Assembly (NCBI RefSeq): GCF_034140825.1
Contig: NC_089041.1
Coordinates: 26,239,501 to 26,303,500, forward strand
Reading direction: 5' to 3'
DNA: 64,000 nt
DNA from: Oryza sativa Japonica Group
Lineage: Eukaryota; Streptophyta; Magnoliopsida; Poales; Poaceae
In this document: positions 35,046 through 50,369 of the stretch, in pieces
Layout: each line of letters begins with the position of its first letter
Numbering within the stretch: position 1 is the stretch's first letter
The notes under the pieces: model-generated
Database searches by the model: none
Told to the model about the DNA's origin: nothing
Seen by the model: only the letters and a program-made list of their open reading frames with translations
Program-made: the position numbers and the translations under genes

Positions 35046-37158
35046 TTTTTTTAACGCGCAAAAAAATTGCACGCCAATATATTAGAAGAAGAAAGCAGAG
35101 TTTAGTTATACAACGCAAATAGCCAGAAGTCCATTGCCATGGGACAAGGAAAAAAGAAGAAAAAAAAAACAAGTAACAAGAAAGAAAAGGTTAGCTGCTG
35201 AAGAGAAACGCTCCTATCGTGAGGGAGGGTGGGGTGGGGAACCCCACTAACTCCCAACAGGCCCCCAAAAAGCAGTGGCGCCAGTAGAAGATCACATACG
35301 ATTTTACTGGAGAATGAAGTCCAGTTGTAACATCCTTAAATTTTAAACTAAAATTTGACTGCATCATGCTGACTTTTGATTAAATTTGTTTGGTTCAAAA
35401 ATCTATTTGATTTTTATTTAAAATTGGTTCAAGTATTAGAACCCTTCCAATTTACTCTAACCTATTTCCTTTATTCTAAACCCTAGTGAATTTTGGGCAA
35501 ATTCTCTCAAATTCAAACTATAGATTATTTTCTTAGTTCATCCTAATATTAGTGAGGATTTGCTATACTTTAAACCCTAGTGAAACCCTTCCAAACTCCT
35601 AGTTTAAATTCAAATCTTTCTAGGGAAAATATTCAAAATTTCTGATTTTTACTGTTCATTGCACTCAAGGTGCTCGACAAAATGCCCAGCCCAACTAGAG
35701 CAGCCCACCTTCAACCCAATCTTGTGCAAAGTTTAGATTTGGTCCTAGGGGACCACATCCCACTGAAAAACCGTAGCTTTCTTTGCCTCTTCCTCCCCTT
35801 GCGCGCGCCGCCCGGGCATCCGACTTTGCCGCGCGTCGTGTCGCCGCGCATCGGCCTCGGGGCTGCTTGCGTGTGCCCGTCCGCCTTGACGCGCCGTCGC
35901 CCATCCGATGCCCTCAGCCCACCGTCGCCGCACCAATCTTGACGACGACAAAGCCGGGACGACGACCGCCGCACGAAATCACCGCTCGACGCCGTGCGCT
36001 CCCGTCCAAGCCGCCGCCGAGTGTGATTTCGCTTCTACCCGGGGTGAACCGCGCCAATTCTTGCCGCACGGTTGGATTGGAGATAGATGGTGGTATCCCC
36101 TCTCATAATTCAAACCATTCACCCCCAAGCCGGCCGTTTTCACCCTCGCCGCCGCCGCGCGTAGCGCCCGGATTGGCGCCAACACGTCGCCAGCCGAATT
36201 CACACGCGGTCAAGCCAATCCTTCGCCGGTAAGTATTCAAACGTGGCCTCCCGCCACTCAATTTGATCTTGCCCGCCCTCTCTCAGCCCCTGCCACCTTT
36301 GCCTCATCCAAATCCCGAGCTCATCCATGGCGATGACGGTGCCCGAGCTCATCCGCTCCTTCTAGCCCTATAAATAGGACCCCAATCCCTTCCTTGTCCA
36401 TCATCCATCATCAACAATCAAAGCCCTACAACCCCAAAGCTCTGCTTCGCCAACCCACTCCATTAACCACCATCGCCCGTCGGTCGAACACCTTGTGCGC
36501 GATTGACTCCACCCCTCTCCATCCATCCTCCGCCCTAAATAACCCTTAGAACACTTATATCCTACCATGTTCTAGCATAGTAAGCCCTAACTGAAGCCCT
36601 ACGTCGAGTTTTACCTCGCCGCACCAAGCCGAGCATCGCCGCCCCCGCGCTGCTCTGTTCTTCGCTGCCGCGAAGTTTTTCCGGCCGCAATCCGTCGTTT
36701 CAACTGATCTCGGTGAGTTCTTCCGTTTCAACCATCTACATACTATCTAGATTCCATTTTAGCAATCCCTTTGCACTATCATGTCACCCTCTGAGCTGCC
36801 GACGTGAGCACGGCTGCCGCCTATGGAGGCGCTCGTCGGCAACTATGCTCCGCGCCTTGCCAAAGGTTGGCAAGCTGCCGGAATCCCTCTAGGCACCTCG
36901 TAGATGCTCTAGAACCCCTCCCCTAGCCATGTCTAACTCATATTGCCTCGATTGCCATCTCGGCCTAACCGTGCCACCGCCGCCCTAGCTGCTAGGCCGT
37001 CCACGCATCAAATTAACTCCTCCGCCGCCGCTCGCCGTCGCCGGAGATCCCTATCTCCCTCCCCTCCTCGGCCGCAACCACTTTCCCCCTCCATCGCCGC
37101 CACAATCGCCAACCCTAGCACCGCCAGCTTGAATTGGGGAACGACTGGAGGTTGAAGA

Positions 37159-37201
<43 letters not shown>

Positions 37202-39180
37202 ACAGGTGGGACCCACACACAGTGCCATCTCACTTTTATTTGATTTTCAAACTTTAGAAACCCATATCTTTTAAAATATAGATCCAATTCCAATGAAACT
37301 TGGACCAATATTCTTCTAAAATCATTCTCTATCTTTTGAGCCCCTTTTTGCTATTTTTGCATTTCATTTTATTTTCTCTATTTTTCTTATTTTTGGATTT
37401 TATTTAAACTCCTTTTTGAATTTAAATTTTATATGTCTAACCCTAGGTCTTGAGGATTCCTCTGACACTTTAGATAATATCAATCAATCTCAAGACATCG
37501 AGCAAAGCAAGTTACCATATACCTGTTGATCATTTAAGCCTATATTTTACAAATTATTTATTTATAGCCTTCTATTCAATATTCTATTTTCTATGCATAA
37601 ATTAATCATAGAAACCCAGATAATTTAGTATTGCTTATTTTGCTTACAATCTGGTTAAAATACCCTATACTTAGATTGGGACAATACGTAAGATTTGGAT
37701 GATTTCCGGGTGGCTAGTATTGTCTCAATCGATATAAGTTTTACCAGGTACTTATGTCGAACGAACGGGTACGACCGCAGTTTCTAGAATAGGGACAGAC
37801 CTAGTTATTAGGTTAATTGATAATATGGCACCTCTGTATAGTGGTTCTTATTTTTAAGTCCTCGCGCAGGAGGCAACTATAGCCGCGAAGGGCAACTTTT
37901 AACCATTACCATGTACAGGTAAATGGTTTATGATACTCGAGTATAAACTATATGGTATATTTCTAAACCCTGATCGAGATGACGTGGTGTCATACGATCA
38001 GTTCCCCTTAAATACCTCGGGAACGCCAGAACTCCTCTTGCTGCTGTTAACATTACGTTCAGAGCATATGAGGATATAAGTTCATGGAACAGGTGCCATA
38101 ATTGTTAATGACTTAATACTGGGCCATGACTAAAGCCGATGATTATCAGCAAGTCATGGACTGTGGGTAAAGCGTACATCTGCTGCAGTAGAATATCTTT
38201 GAAACTATTCGAATAGCTGTACTCATGGAGTTGAGTACCGGGACTCATATGGTACCCTGGTTAGAAATCTAAATTTATATGTTTTTATAAATTCTGCTAT
38301 AACTTTTCCAGATTGTCCAATACTGCTTTTTGCAAAGAACCCTATTATATGTCAATGCATTACATAATTCTGTGATAACTTTGCTGAGTATGGTGAATAC
38401 TCATCCTTGCTCTTATGACCCCTTTTTCAGATCTGGGTCAAGAAGAGGACCCTTATGACTATTACTACGAAGACCCTGATAACTTAGAAAATCCCTAAAG
38501 GTTATACCTCACTAATCAGAATGTATAGAAACTTCCGCTGTATATTAATTAGATAGGTGAGTACCTATTATTGTAAAACCCTTAGTATTGTAAGACTTTA
38601 ACGTATGCAATGAAGAACCAGTTATATTGTATGTATCAATTTTTACTGATCCAGGGATTGATACATTAATCTCAGTCGGATCCAAGTTGTTAGTTTTGGG
38701 CTCCGACACCAGTACTACTGAAAAAGAACATTCTGGAGTTCTGCCCCTTCTACAAATGCCAGGAGACCTAAAGAACAAGGGAGTCGAAGACTTGCGAAGA
38801 AGCTTTGGCAGGCAGTCCCGAGCAATCGACCACCAAACCTAAAGTGAGCAACCACGGGAATGAGCGAGGTCAGGCCAACCAGGAGAAGATAGAACATGGT
38901 GCCAGACCTAACGAGCGAACACACAAATAAGTAGGATGTGGTTCACTGTCTCCAATTCTTGAGTGCGGAAAGTACAGGGCGAGTGGTTATCAATACCACG
39001 CTTTTGCAGGAGGTCAGCCGTCCAGCAACGCTGTTGGAGCACAAGCCAAAGAAAAAGCTTGCACTTAGCATGGCCTTTAGCCAGCCAGAGCAGATCAGCA
39101 CAAGCAAATGAGTGCTGACTGATGAATAAGGCTTGATAGGCCGAGCGGGTCGAGTAACGCTGATTGCTCATCAAACGTCA
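35046..39180 (-). mobile_element. LINE 3' portion, split by an LTR insertion
   Basis: The - strand frame at 39174-38908 encodes a zf-RVT-like region, the domain that follows reverse transcriptase in plant LINEs. It shows CKLFLWLVLQQRCWTADLLQ, a KRGI and an ELETVNHILLICVFAR end. The 3' end lies at about 35046: on the - strand it reads taatatattggcgtgcaatt followed by gcgcgtt and a poly(A) run, a tail typical of plant LINEs. The copy is 5'-truncated near 39180 (no reverse transcriptase or endonuclease seen) and is interrupted by the 3.4-kb solo LTR at 35326-38708. No target duplication was recognised. The element is old and inactive. Confidence 0.75.
35326..38708 (+). mobile_element. Solo LTR, probably Ty3/gypsy (Tekay-like), 3.4 kb
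   Basis: The element begins TGTAACATCC and ends GGGCTCCGACA, flanked by an exact 5-bp duplication, CCAGT (35321-35325 and 38709-38713). No reverse transcriptase, integrase or second LTR is present, so it is a solo LTR, presumably left by recombination between the two ends of a full element. A TATA-like CCCTATAAATAGG at about 36368 sets the orientation as +. The great length and TGTAACATCC start fit Tekay/Retrosat-type gypsy LTRs of rice, by memory. It contains a (GA)n microsatellite at about 37165-37198. It inserted after the LINE that surrounds it. Confidence 0.85.
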
Positions 39181-39396
39181 GACAAGTCGGTCCTCTGTGA
39201 GTTTCTTTTATACGTCTTCATAATATAATACAGATATTATCTCTCAAGACAAGTAGTTTGTCTTACAATTAAGTACTACATATGTCCTGAAAATACAATA
39301 AATACACAACCATGGAGTCATCTAACTCGAATTACAGATCACATAGTTATTTCCTCGTGCATCAACATATTCATACAAACAAGGAATGCATATGAC
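39181..39396. other. 3' flank of receptor kinase 1
   Basis: This short AT-rich stretch between the LINE 5' limit and the kinase stop probably includes its 3' UTR. Confidence 0.4.
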
Positions 39397-42300
39397 TTAT
39401 CTTGGTTCAGGCTCTGTTACTGTCACATCATTTAGTGACATGGCCGTCGAGTGCTTGGCCGTGGAGTCGGTTACAGGGTATGGTTGGGAATACATGCTTG
39501 AACCAATATTAATATTGCCCAACATTTCTGTGAAAAATGCAGGTCTCGATGGAGCTTTAGCTGAAACTGTATTGCCGTCAAGCATGATATTGATCATTGA
39601 CAGAGTTGGCCTATCCATAGGGTCCTCTTGGACACATACAAGTCCAACATGAATGCACCTCAAAATCTCATCTAGAGAGGAAGAATCACTCCTCAAATAT
39701 GGGTCAACCATCTCCGTGATAGTTTTCATTGCCCAATGTTCCCATACCTGCATCAATATAATCATGCTTGTTAGATTAAATTGTCGTTGCCACTAGAAGT
39801 AGCTAGCGATTGTGAGGTAAGGTAAGATACTCACGAGGCTCAGAAGATCAACAGCTTGTTCAGAGTTGTAGGAGTCACTGTTTTTTCTTCCTGTGATGAT
39901 CTCCAAAAGCAACACACCGAAGCTGTATACGTCAGACTTTATTGAATATTGCCCACGTAAAGCGTATTCTGGTGCCATGTATCCACTACAAGAGACAAAA
40001 TATCGTCAAATGTAAATATGTAATCATTTAATCATTTGGAGCATGCTATTAATATAGTATGATACTTACTAAGTTCCAACAACGCGGTTAGTTGTTTCTT
40101 GTGACTGATCATCTCCAAAAAGCCTTGCCAAGCCAAAGTCTGAAATCTTAGGGTTCATATTTGCGTCCAGTAGAACGTTGCTTGCTTTTAGATCACGGTG
40201 AATTATCTTCAATTGAGAATCTTCATGCAGATATTGCAATCCTCCAGTGATTCCTTTTATTATCATGAACCTCTTTGCCCAATCGATTTGTTTGCGTTTC
40301 TCAGGGTCTGCAGTTCAGTAAAAAACATCATCATCATGTGAACATTATAATTCTATTTTCAATCTTATAGGAACAAATCAATATATTTTAATTGAATGCA
40401 TTCCAATAAAGATGATTATACCAAAAAGAAATGTGTCTAGACTTTTGTTAGGCATGTATTCATAGACAAGTAGCTTCTCTTCTTGTTCCAAACAAACTCC
40501 AACGAGCCTCACGAGATTCTTGTGCTGGAGCTTGGCAATTAAAACCAGTTCATTTTTAAGCTCTCCTATGCCTTGTCCAGAACTCTGAGAGAGCCTTTTC
40601 ACAGCTATGGTTTGGCCACCGGGAAAGGATCCCTGTACAAATTAACATGTTATTGACTAAAACCTTATGCTACAACCGAAGAAACTTAATAAATTAATCC
40701 ACAATCATGTGCCAGAAATTCATGTCCATATACCTTGTAAACTTCACCAAATCCTCCTTCACCTAGTTTGTTGTTTTCAGCAAAGTTATCTGTGGCAATC
40801 CGTAGTGTCGGTAGATCCATAATAAGAGATTCGATGTTTTGAATGTCCTCAGAACGAGAAGAATCTGTGTCATGGTACGTAAGAGCAAACAACTCATCAG
40901 TTTAAAATATATACTCTCTCCGGAGAAAAAAATATATTTGATGACAAGGACAAGATTTGTTTAAACTTTAAAGTTTTGATCATCAAATTTGTATTAGAAC
41001 AGTGTTATAAAACCTAGCAAGTTTATGATATTTTGATAGTACTTTTGAATACAAATCTACACATATAATTATCTTTTTTTTTAAAAAAAAAGACATTTTG
41101 AGAAATTATTGATGACCAACTTTCAAAATTGTCCGAAATGTCAAATATTTAAGAGATGAATATTTTTGTACTTCATGGAGGAAACATGGCATAAAAAGCA
41201 CAAATTTAGGAATATATCTAAGAACACAATTAGACTCTTTTTTTTAAAAAAAGAAGAAGATAGTATGTAAGCTGGATTATTAAAGTATTTAAACCAAACT
41301 AGTGAATCCTTCGTATATTAATATATCTTCCATGTTACATATGCTCTCTGTGATTCCTGAACTCATTGCAAAGAAAGGCGACCAATGATATTTTTGATAA
41401 AATTTCAACAATTTCGGTCTCTTGTAACTTACATGATAGTGACAGCTTAGTAGCTTTTGTTCTCCTCCTCCAGCAACAAAAGCAGATCATAGCGCTAGCA
41501 AGTAGAGCTGCCACTATCGGTAGTACAATTGCAAGAATCTTACCAGTTTTACTCTTTTTCCCTGAAAACAAACACAATATTTCAAATAATGGAATTTCTA
41601 GCAAAATAATACTATTAGTTTGAACTAAAAAAGAATTCAAAATAACGGTCCTAACTAATACACAAAGTTTGAATTGAACTAATACAAATGTTTAAGACAT
41701 GTGTATTGTGTTTATCTCTAAAATAGAAAACAACTAAACTATGCTCTTCTAATATATTAGCGTGCAATTATTTTTCGCGTTCGCGAATAAAATAGAAAAC
41801 AAAGAATTTCCAAAGCCATAATAAAGTAGGAGTAGCAAAGGCAAGAACGCACCGGGAGTTCCCGGCACCGCCGGCGGCCGGCTCACCGGCACCTGCACCA
41901 TGCCGCGGCCGGTGTAGAACGGGTAAATCTCGTACCGCGCGGCGCACCGCACGCCGACGAGCCTGGCGCCCTGCGCGTTCGGGTTGAAGTAGGCGTGCAT
42001 CTGGGCGATGGTGTCCGCCAGGCACGCCCGGCAGCGCCCCGGCGCCATGTCCGGCGTGCACCACGCCATGCTGTAGATGACCGGGTAGGTCGGGTCGAAG
42101 CTGATCTCGCCGGTGCCGAACCTCCTCGCCGCGGCGGCGGTGTAGTCCGCCGTGGCGTTGAGGACCTCGTAGATGGCCCCGTTGAACTCGCCGACGTCGG
42201 AGACGGTGACGTTCTCGGTGTTCCGGAGCTTCCTCTCCATGTCCGCCGGGTTGGTGGCGGCGCCGAGGAAGTCCCGGCCGGAGAAGGTGAGGACGCAGCC

Positions 42301-42693
42301 GTCGTAGATGATGTGTGCGCCCCTGTTGTTCGGGCACAGGCTCCGCGCGTCCGCGAAGGCGCTGGCGACGCAGGCGCGGCAGCCGGAGGCGTTCTGGTTG
42401 TCGATCGGCGGGCAGAACGCGAGGGCGTAGACCGTGTCGGGCGCGCCGCCGACGGTGGCGTTGGCGAGGAGGTCCGGCGAGGTGGAGGCGTTGCCGGGCA
42501 GGGCGGCGGCCAGGACGCCGAGGTTTCGCTGGAACGCGCTGTTCGCCGTGTAGTTGCTGCTCCCGTTGCAGGCCTGCCATGGGTACGAGGCGGCGAGGGG
42601 CGCGAGGGTCAGCACGGCGGCGGCGATGGCGAGGACATGGACGGCGCGCAGCATGTTGCCACTACAGCTCAACATTGTGCGTCGAGCTAACAC
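39397..42693 (-). CDS. Cysteine-rich receptor-like kinase 1 (DUF26/CRK)
   Basis: Seven exons, 42693-41853, 41561-41433, 40864-40734, 40632-40422, 40307-40070, 39985-39835 and 39747-39397, give 683 residues. Starting at the Met at 42654 instead gives 670 and a cleaner signal peptide ([20 protein letters not shown]). The ectodomain has two Gnk2/DUF26 repeats. The second shows the usual C-x8-C-x2-C ([13 protein letters not shown]); the first is spaced C-x10-C-x2-C. A transmembrane helix ([20 protein letters not shown]) lies in exon 2. The Ser/Thr kinase has the loop [10 protein letters not shown], Lys379 in [13 protein letters not shown] (Asp476), DFGLAR (494) and [13 protein letters not shown], so it should be active. 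CRKs sit at the plasma membrane and act in stress and defence signalling. Intron 2 contains a degraded MITE. It forms a tandem pair with the gene at 46683. Confidence 0.93.
40911..41185. repeat. Degraded Stowaway-like MITE in receptor kinase 1 intron 2
   Basis: The left end reads atactctctccggag and the right end near cttcatggaggaaac. Only partial inverted symmetry (tatatttgatgac and gtcaaatattt) is left. The assignment is tentative. Confidence 0.4.
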
Positions 42694-44346
42694 GCGAGTG
42701 GCTACCTATTCTAGTAGGAGTACATCGGAGGGAGTGACAAGGTGAGAGCAAAGCATGTTTGGATCCTCAGCTCTTGCCTGGCTAGGCTACGTGTTTGGAA
42801 CTTAAAAAAAAAACTGCTAGAGGAAAGCTAGCCTTTTTATTTAACGACTCACACCAGAAAGTGCGAAGCTCATATTGATAGAGCAGGAAAAATTATAATA
42901 TTACAACCTTGGGAGATCGTAACCAGGAAAAAAACAAAGATTTTCCACCTCCCACGCAAGAACAGCACCAAACACAAACCCAGGATAAAACTAGCACCGA
43001 ACCGGCCGTCGCTAGACCACCAAAGGAACTACAGTCGAGGTCACACAAACCTATCCCTAACAACTGACACTAAACCCCAACTCTAGCCACATATTTGGGA
43101 TTGAGAGAGAGAGGGGGGTGAGAGAGATGGAACCGATCTCCCCCATAGGCCCTCTGACATGGCCAACTTGCATAAGCTAGGATGCTGAGACAAGAGGACA
43201 TGCATCTAGAGAGCGATATTGCACCAAAAGTCTGGGAGGATTCAGCCAAGGTTGCCTAGACGACGTCTCCAAAGAAATAAACGATGGAAAAACCACCGCC
43301 GTCATCCGTAAAGGTCTCAAAGAGAGCTAAGACTAGGTTTTCACTCGGCAGTTCCACTGGAGAAGGTGAGATAACTCGACAACACCCTCAGGAGGGGAGG
43401 ACACTCGAAACGTCGTCGTTACCGGCCCAGCTAAGGACGGGCTAGGTTCTCACCCGCCGCCCTCCACCTGCGAGTTCACGGCTGACGCATCGATGCTCCA
43501 CCACCGTCAAACCTCTACCGACATGTGGGACCACTGCACCGGTGCCCCTGCTGGCCAGCCTTTGTACGCCGCAGACCACACCACGCCCACCGCAGTTCCT
43601 TCTTGCACCATGCCCACCTCCGCCACTGCCGGCCACGCCTCCTCGCGCCGTGCCGGCCTTCGACCCCTCCTCCAATCACTGCCGCGCCGGCCAGATGCGG
43701 TTGTCTACCATGCCTCCCTAGCTAGCGGTCCGCGGCCGCCCGTGCCTCCTCTCGCAGTCGCCATCGCCCACTTCCCACCATCGACGCCGCGCCCGCGCCC
43801 ACACTCGGTCTCCTTCTCCGCCGCTCGACTCCTTCCCCACCTCCACATGCTACTGCCGGCAACGGCCTATCGCCGACCATTGTGTCGCCAGCCGCCATCC
43901 GGCCAGATCCAGCCGAGGCGGCGCGGATCTAGAGGGACTTCGCCGCTGTTGCCGCTACATCCGCCACCGTCAGTCCCTATCACCAGCCACCCCCCTCCTC
44001 GGCCAGATCTGGTCGGCACGGCCCGGATCTGGCCATCGGTGCTATTGCCCCGGCAACTCCCCCGGCCACCGAGCGCCGGATGGGCGAGACGAGGCCCCGT
44101 CGCCGCCATCTTTGTGGCCGCACGGCTTTGCCGGCGCCCTCTCAGGCGGCGGCGGCGAGGCGAAGGAGGAAGGCGGCGGTCGTGTTGCCTCCCGAGCCGC
44201 CGGGGGAGGGCGACGTGAGAGGAGTAGGACTATTCAATGGCAAAATTCACTTTCCACGGTAAGTACACAAAGAAAGTAAACCAACCAAACATATGGGGTT
44301 GGCAAACCAAGCAATCAGGCAAAGAATTGGTTTGCCCTTGCTGAGC
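42694..44346. other. Spacer with GC-rich repeat-like block
   Basis: The first 100 bases are the receptor kinase 1 promoter. From about 42800 to 44240 the sequence looks like one repetitive unit: an A-rich left edge at 42808, a middle with gagagagaggggggtgagagag, and a GC-rich right part (43440-44240) of Pro/Arg/Ala low-complexity frames. The 241-codon + strand frame at 43493-44218 is composition-driven and not called as a gene. The repeat class was not determined. Confidence 0.4.
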
Positions 44347-44970
44347 GAATTAAATTTGAAAATATACTGTTCATTCAATTTTTTCTCAAAAAAATTCGGG
44401 ATGTAAAAACTTGTGCAGAAATATACCATCGGTGTCGCACTTCCGTTGCGCGAAAATGACGTGGGGATTACGTCACGGGCGGTATCGCGCGGCGAAAGCC
44501 CGAGACCGCACGGTCTCGTGCAGCAACGGCACGAGACCGTGTGGTCTCTCGGAATTGAAGAGCGAGACCAAACGGTCTCGCAGAAGCAATCAACGACACT
44601 GTCCAATGGGATCCATTTCATTAGTGATTAATTAATTAATTAACAATTAACTAATAATAATTAGTGATTAATTATCCTAATTAATTAATTAATCACTAAT
44701 CAAGATAATTAACCGCTAATTAAATCGGCAAGTCACGGTATCGCTCTTTGCTTGAGCGATAGCGTTGGTTGCTTGATCGGTATCGATGTTTCCTTGAGCG
44801 AGACCGCGTGGTCTCGCGCTTCACTGCGCGATACCGGTCACGACGTCATTTCCACATCATTTTCGCGCAATAGTTGTGCAAGACCGATGGTATATTTGTA
44901 AAAAGATTTTGCATCCTGAATATTTCTAACAAAAAAAATTGAATAAACGGTATATTTTCAAATTTAATTC
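44347..44970. repeat. Mutator-type MITE with repeated GAGACC/GGTCTC palindromes
   Basis: The termini GAATTAAATTTG and CAAATTTAATTC are exact inverted repeats within arms of about 180 bp. The flanks CTTGCTGAGC (44337-44346) and CTTGCCGAGC (44971-44980) are a 10-bp duplication with one change, fitting Mutator-like elements. The arms carry four small palindromes of the form CGAGACCG-nn-CGGTCTCG, and the centre (about 44618-44700) is a palindrome of TTAATTAATTAA runs. The element has no coding capacity. The arms also share gcgcgaaaatga. Confidence 0.85.
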
Positions 44971-44980
44971 CTTGCCGAGC

Positions 44981-46682
44981 TAGGATAGCTGGGCAGTGGA
45001 CCACTTTTGAAATTGAAAAACAATTGGACTAGAAAAGAAAATGAGAATGCGAATCCAAATGTAGGAGATATATCTAATCCATACACTGATAAAATTAAAT
45101 ATGGAAGAAACCATATCTAGACAAAAAACAGTCCATACATGGAGAAACAATCTATCTAGATGGGACCTGAGATCTCGCTGTCAGAGCCAGCCAAGAAATT
45201 CTTGAAACCAAATGACAGGGGGAACCTGATGAGACCCAATATGGAGACAACCGTGGTTGAGGGAGACATGTGTGAACAAGGTTGCATTTGACCTGGCTAG
45301 TGTCTGATCTACGACGGAAGGGGTACTATACCGGGCCCCATGAAAGGTTTAGTCTTCACAAGAGTCAATGTTCTTTAGGCCATCATATATGGTGATTGGT
45401 GGGTATGCAGTCGAGCATCGCATCATACACTTAGATATTTGTGGAATTTACTCGGTGATATCCACAGTTTTTATCACTTTCTTTGCTAACATTGTTGCAA
45501 AAACATAAATACTTGAGAAATAATCACAAACTTAAGCCGTAGGCGTACTTTGAAAATTGGTCATGACAAAATGAGTAATATTTTGCAATTTGCATGGCTT
45601 AATTTTGTATTTGCGAGATGATAACTCTCTAGCAGCCGTACGTAGGCTGATCACATAAACTTTTCTGAAATGAACCTATGCAGTTTGAATTGGTTGTGAA
45701 ATCATGAGTTGAATCTTAGAGCATGTTCAATGTGAGAGGAATAAAGTTTGTCATTTCATTGCCACGGTACACATGTGCTACATTTTGTTCTTTCTTGCAA
45801 TATTTAGCAACTAAAAAACAATTAAAACATGACAATCCCTTTCATCTCTCCATTGCTGCTCTTTTCTCTCGCCTTTTTTTTTCTGTTTCACTAGTAAAGC
45901 CGTTCCTTGAACATGAAATTGCTCTAGTTAGCAATCTTATAGCATTAGCATCTAGTTATGTCTAGTATCTGTAGTTTTGTACTCTAGGAGCTAAAATATC
46001 TTTCCGTTCAAAAAAAAGGAGCTAAAATATCTTTCTTGTTCTTGGCGAACATTGCACATGGCCTTTTAGTTGTTACAATTAGATTTGGTGCAATGAAATT
46101 GTGAGGATAAATGTTGAGAAACTGCCAATGGTTGAATGAGACAAGGGAGAACATGATTGGATTGGCGGTGCAAATGCAAAATGACTTAATTGTTGGTTAG
46201 TGCCTGTCCCATAGGGAAAGCTAGATGCATACTAAATGCTCCTGGTCCTCAAAAGGCTCAAATATGGCTCTCGTAGCACCGAGCATCACATCGTATATCT
46301 GTTGATTTATAAAATATGAGGTACCTTTTGTGATAATGCCGTGACAAGAAGAGTTTTTGACTAGTTGCTATAGATTTACAGAGTTAAGTCTTCAGTAGAA
46401 AAGTACATTTGACAAAAGAGTACACTTCTAATAGAACATTTGGCAAAGTCTATCATACATTAATACCTCTCCCCGTTGGTAATCGTACGTCATCGTACGA
46501 GACCTGCACCTAGTGCTTTGATGACTTCACGCAGGTTGTCGTTGATGCTCTAACAGAGAGTAAGATGGTCGCGCATGTAACCGCTAATTTTCAACTAAAG
46601 ACGTGACACTTAATTAGACTGAGACAACGGGTACCGATGAATTCCAACCCCATCCATTTCTATCGTTAGATGACCAATGACT
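44981..46682. other. Spacer between the two receptor kinases
   Basis: This AT-rich stretch has no recognised gene. A direct repeat of about 27 bp (ggagctaaaatatctttc) occurs at 45988 and 46019. The last 200 bases are probably receptor kinase 2 3' UTR. Confidence 0.4.
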
Positions 46683-49850
<3,168 letters not shown>

Positions 49851-50369
49851 GGCTTAATAATCGTCACTAGCTACTGCTCAATCCTGTGTTACTTACGTTC
49901 ACAAGATAAAATTGCAGAATAAATAGAGATATTTTACAGGCTTACACGGCCACGCCGCGCTACCTATAGCTGTTCCTTCCTGACGTGAGAATTTTACCAA
50001 AGCCTACGAAAATTAAACTGATTTATTTATAATTTCTTCGTGTGAAAATTCCCTCTGTGAGATAGGATGCCCAAATTAAAGTGTTTCATGGAAATATCTT
50101 GTACTCCCTCTATATATGACCGGAGAGAGTACTTCGTAGGTGTCGCCTAGATATAGGAGAATTGACATTAGATAAAATAGCGGCCAGTTATATATGTTGT
50201 GTCTAGTGGGACTTATTTCGTAATCCATTCGTCTTGAAATATAAATAATTTTATTAAAAAAATACAGTATTAAGATATATATTTTTTCTTAGAATTATTT
50301 AGTATTACATGTGCAATTTTGCTATATATTTATTGACAATTTTTTTCTAAAAATTTAGCCGATATAATT
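49851..50369. other. Receptor kinase 2 5' region
   Basis: This is the promoter and upstream AT-rich sequence. No gene is seen. Weak MITE-like tips (ctccctctatatatgac at 50104) lack a partner. Confidence 0.4.

Noticed and set aside
43493-44218. 241-codon + strand open frame
   Set aside because: Pro/Arg/Ala/Ser low-complexity content follows base composition, open frames exist on several frames, and no domain is visible.
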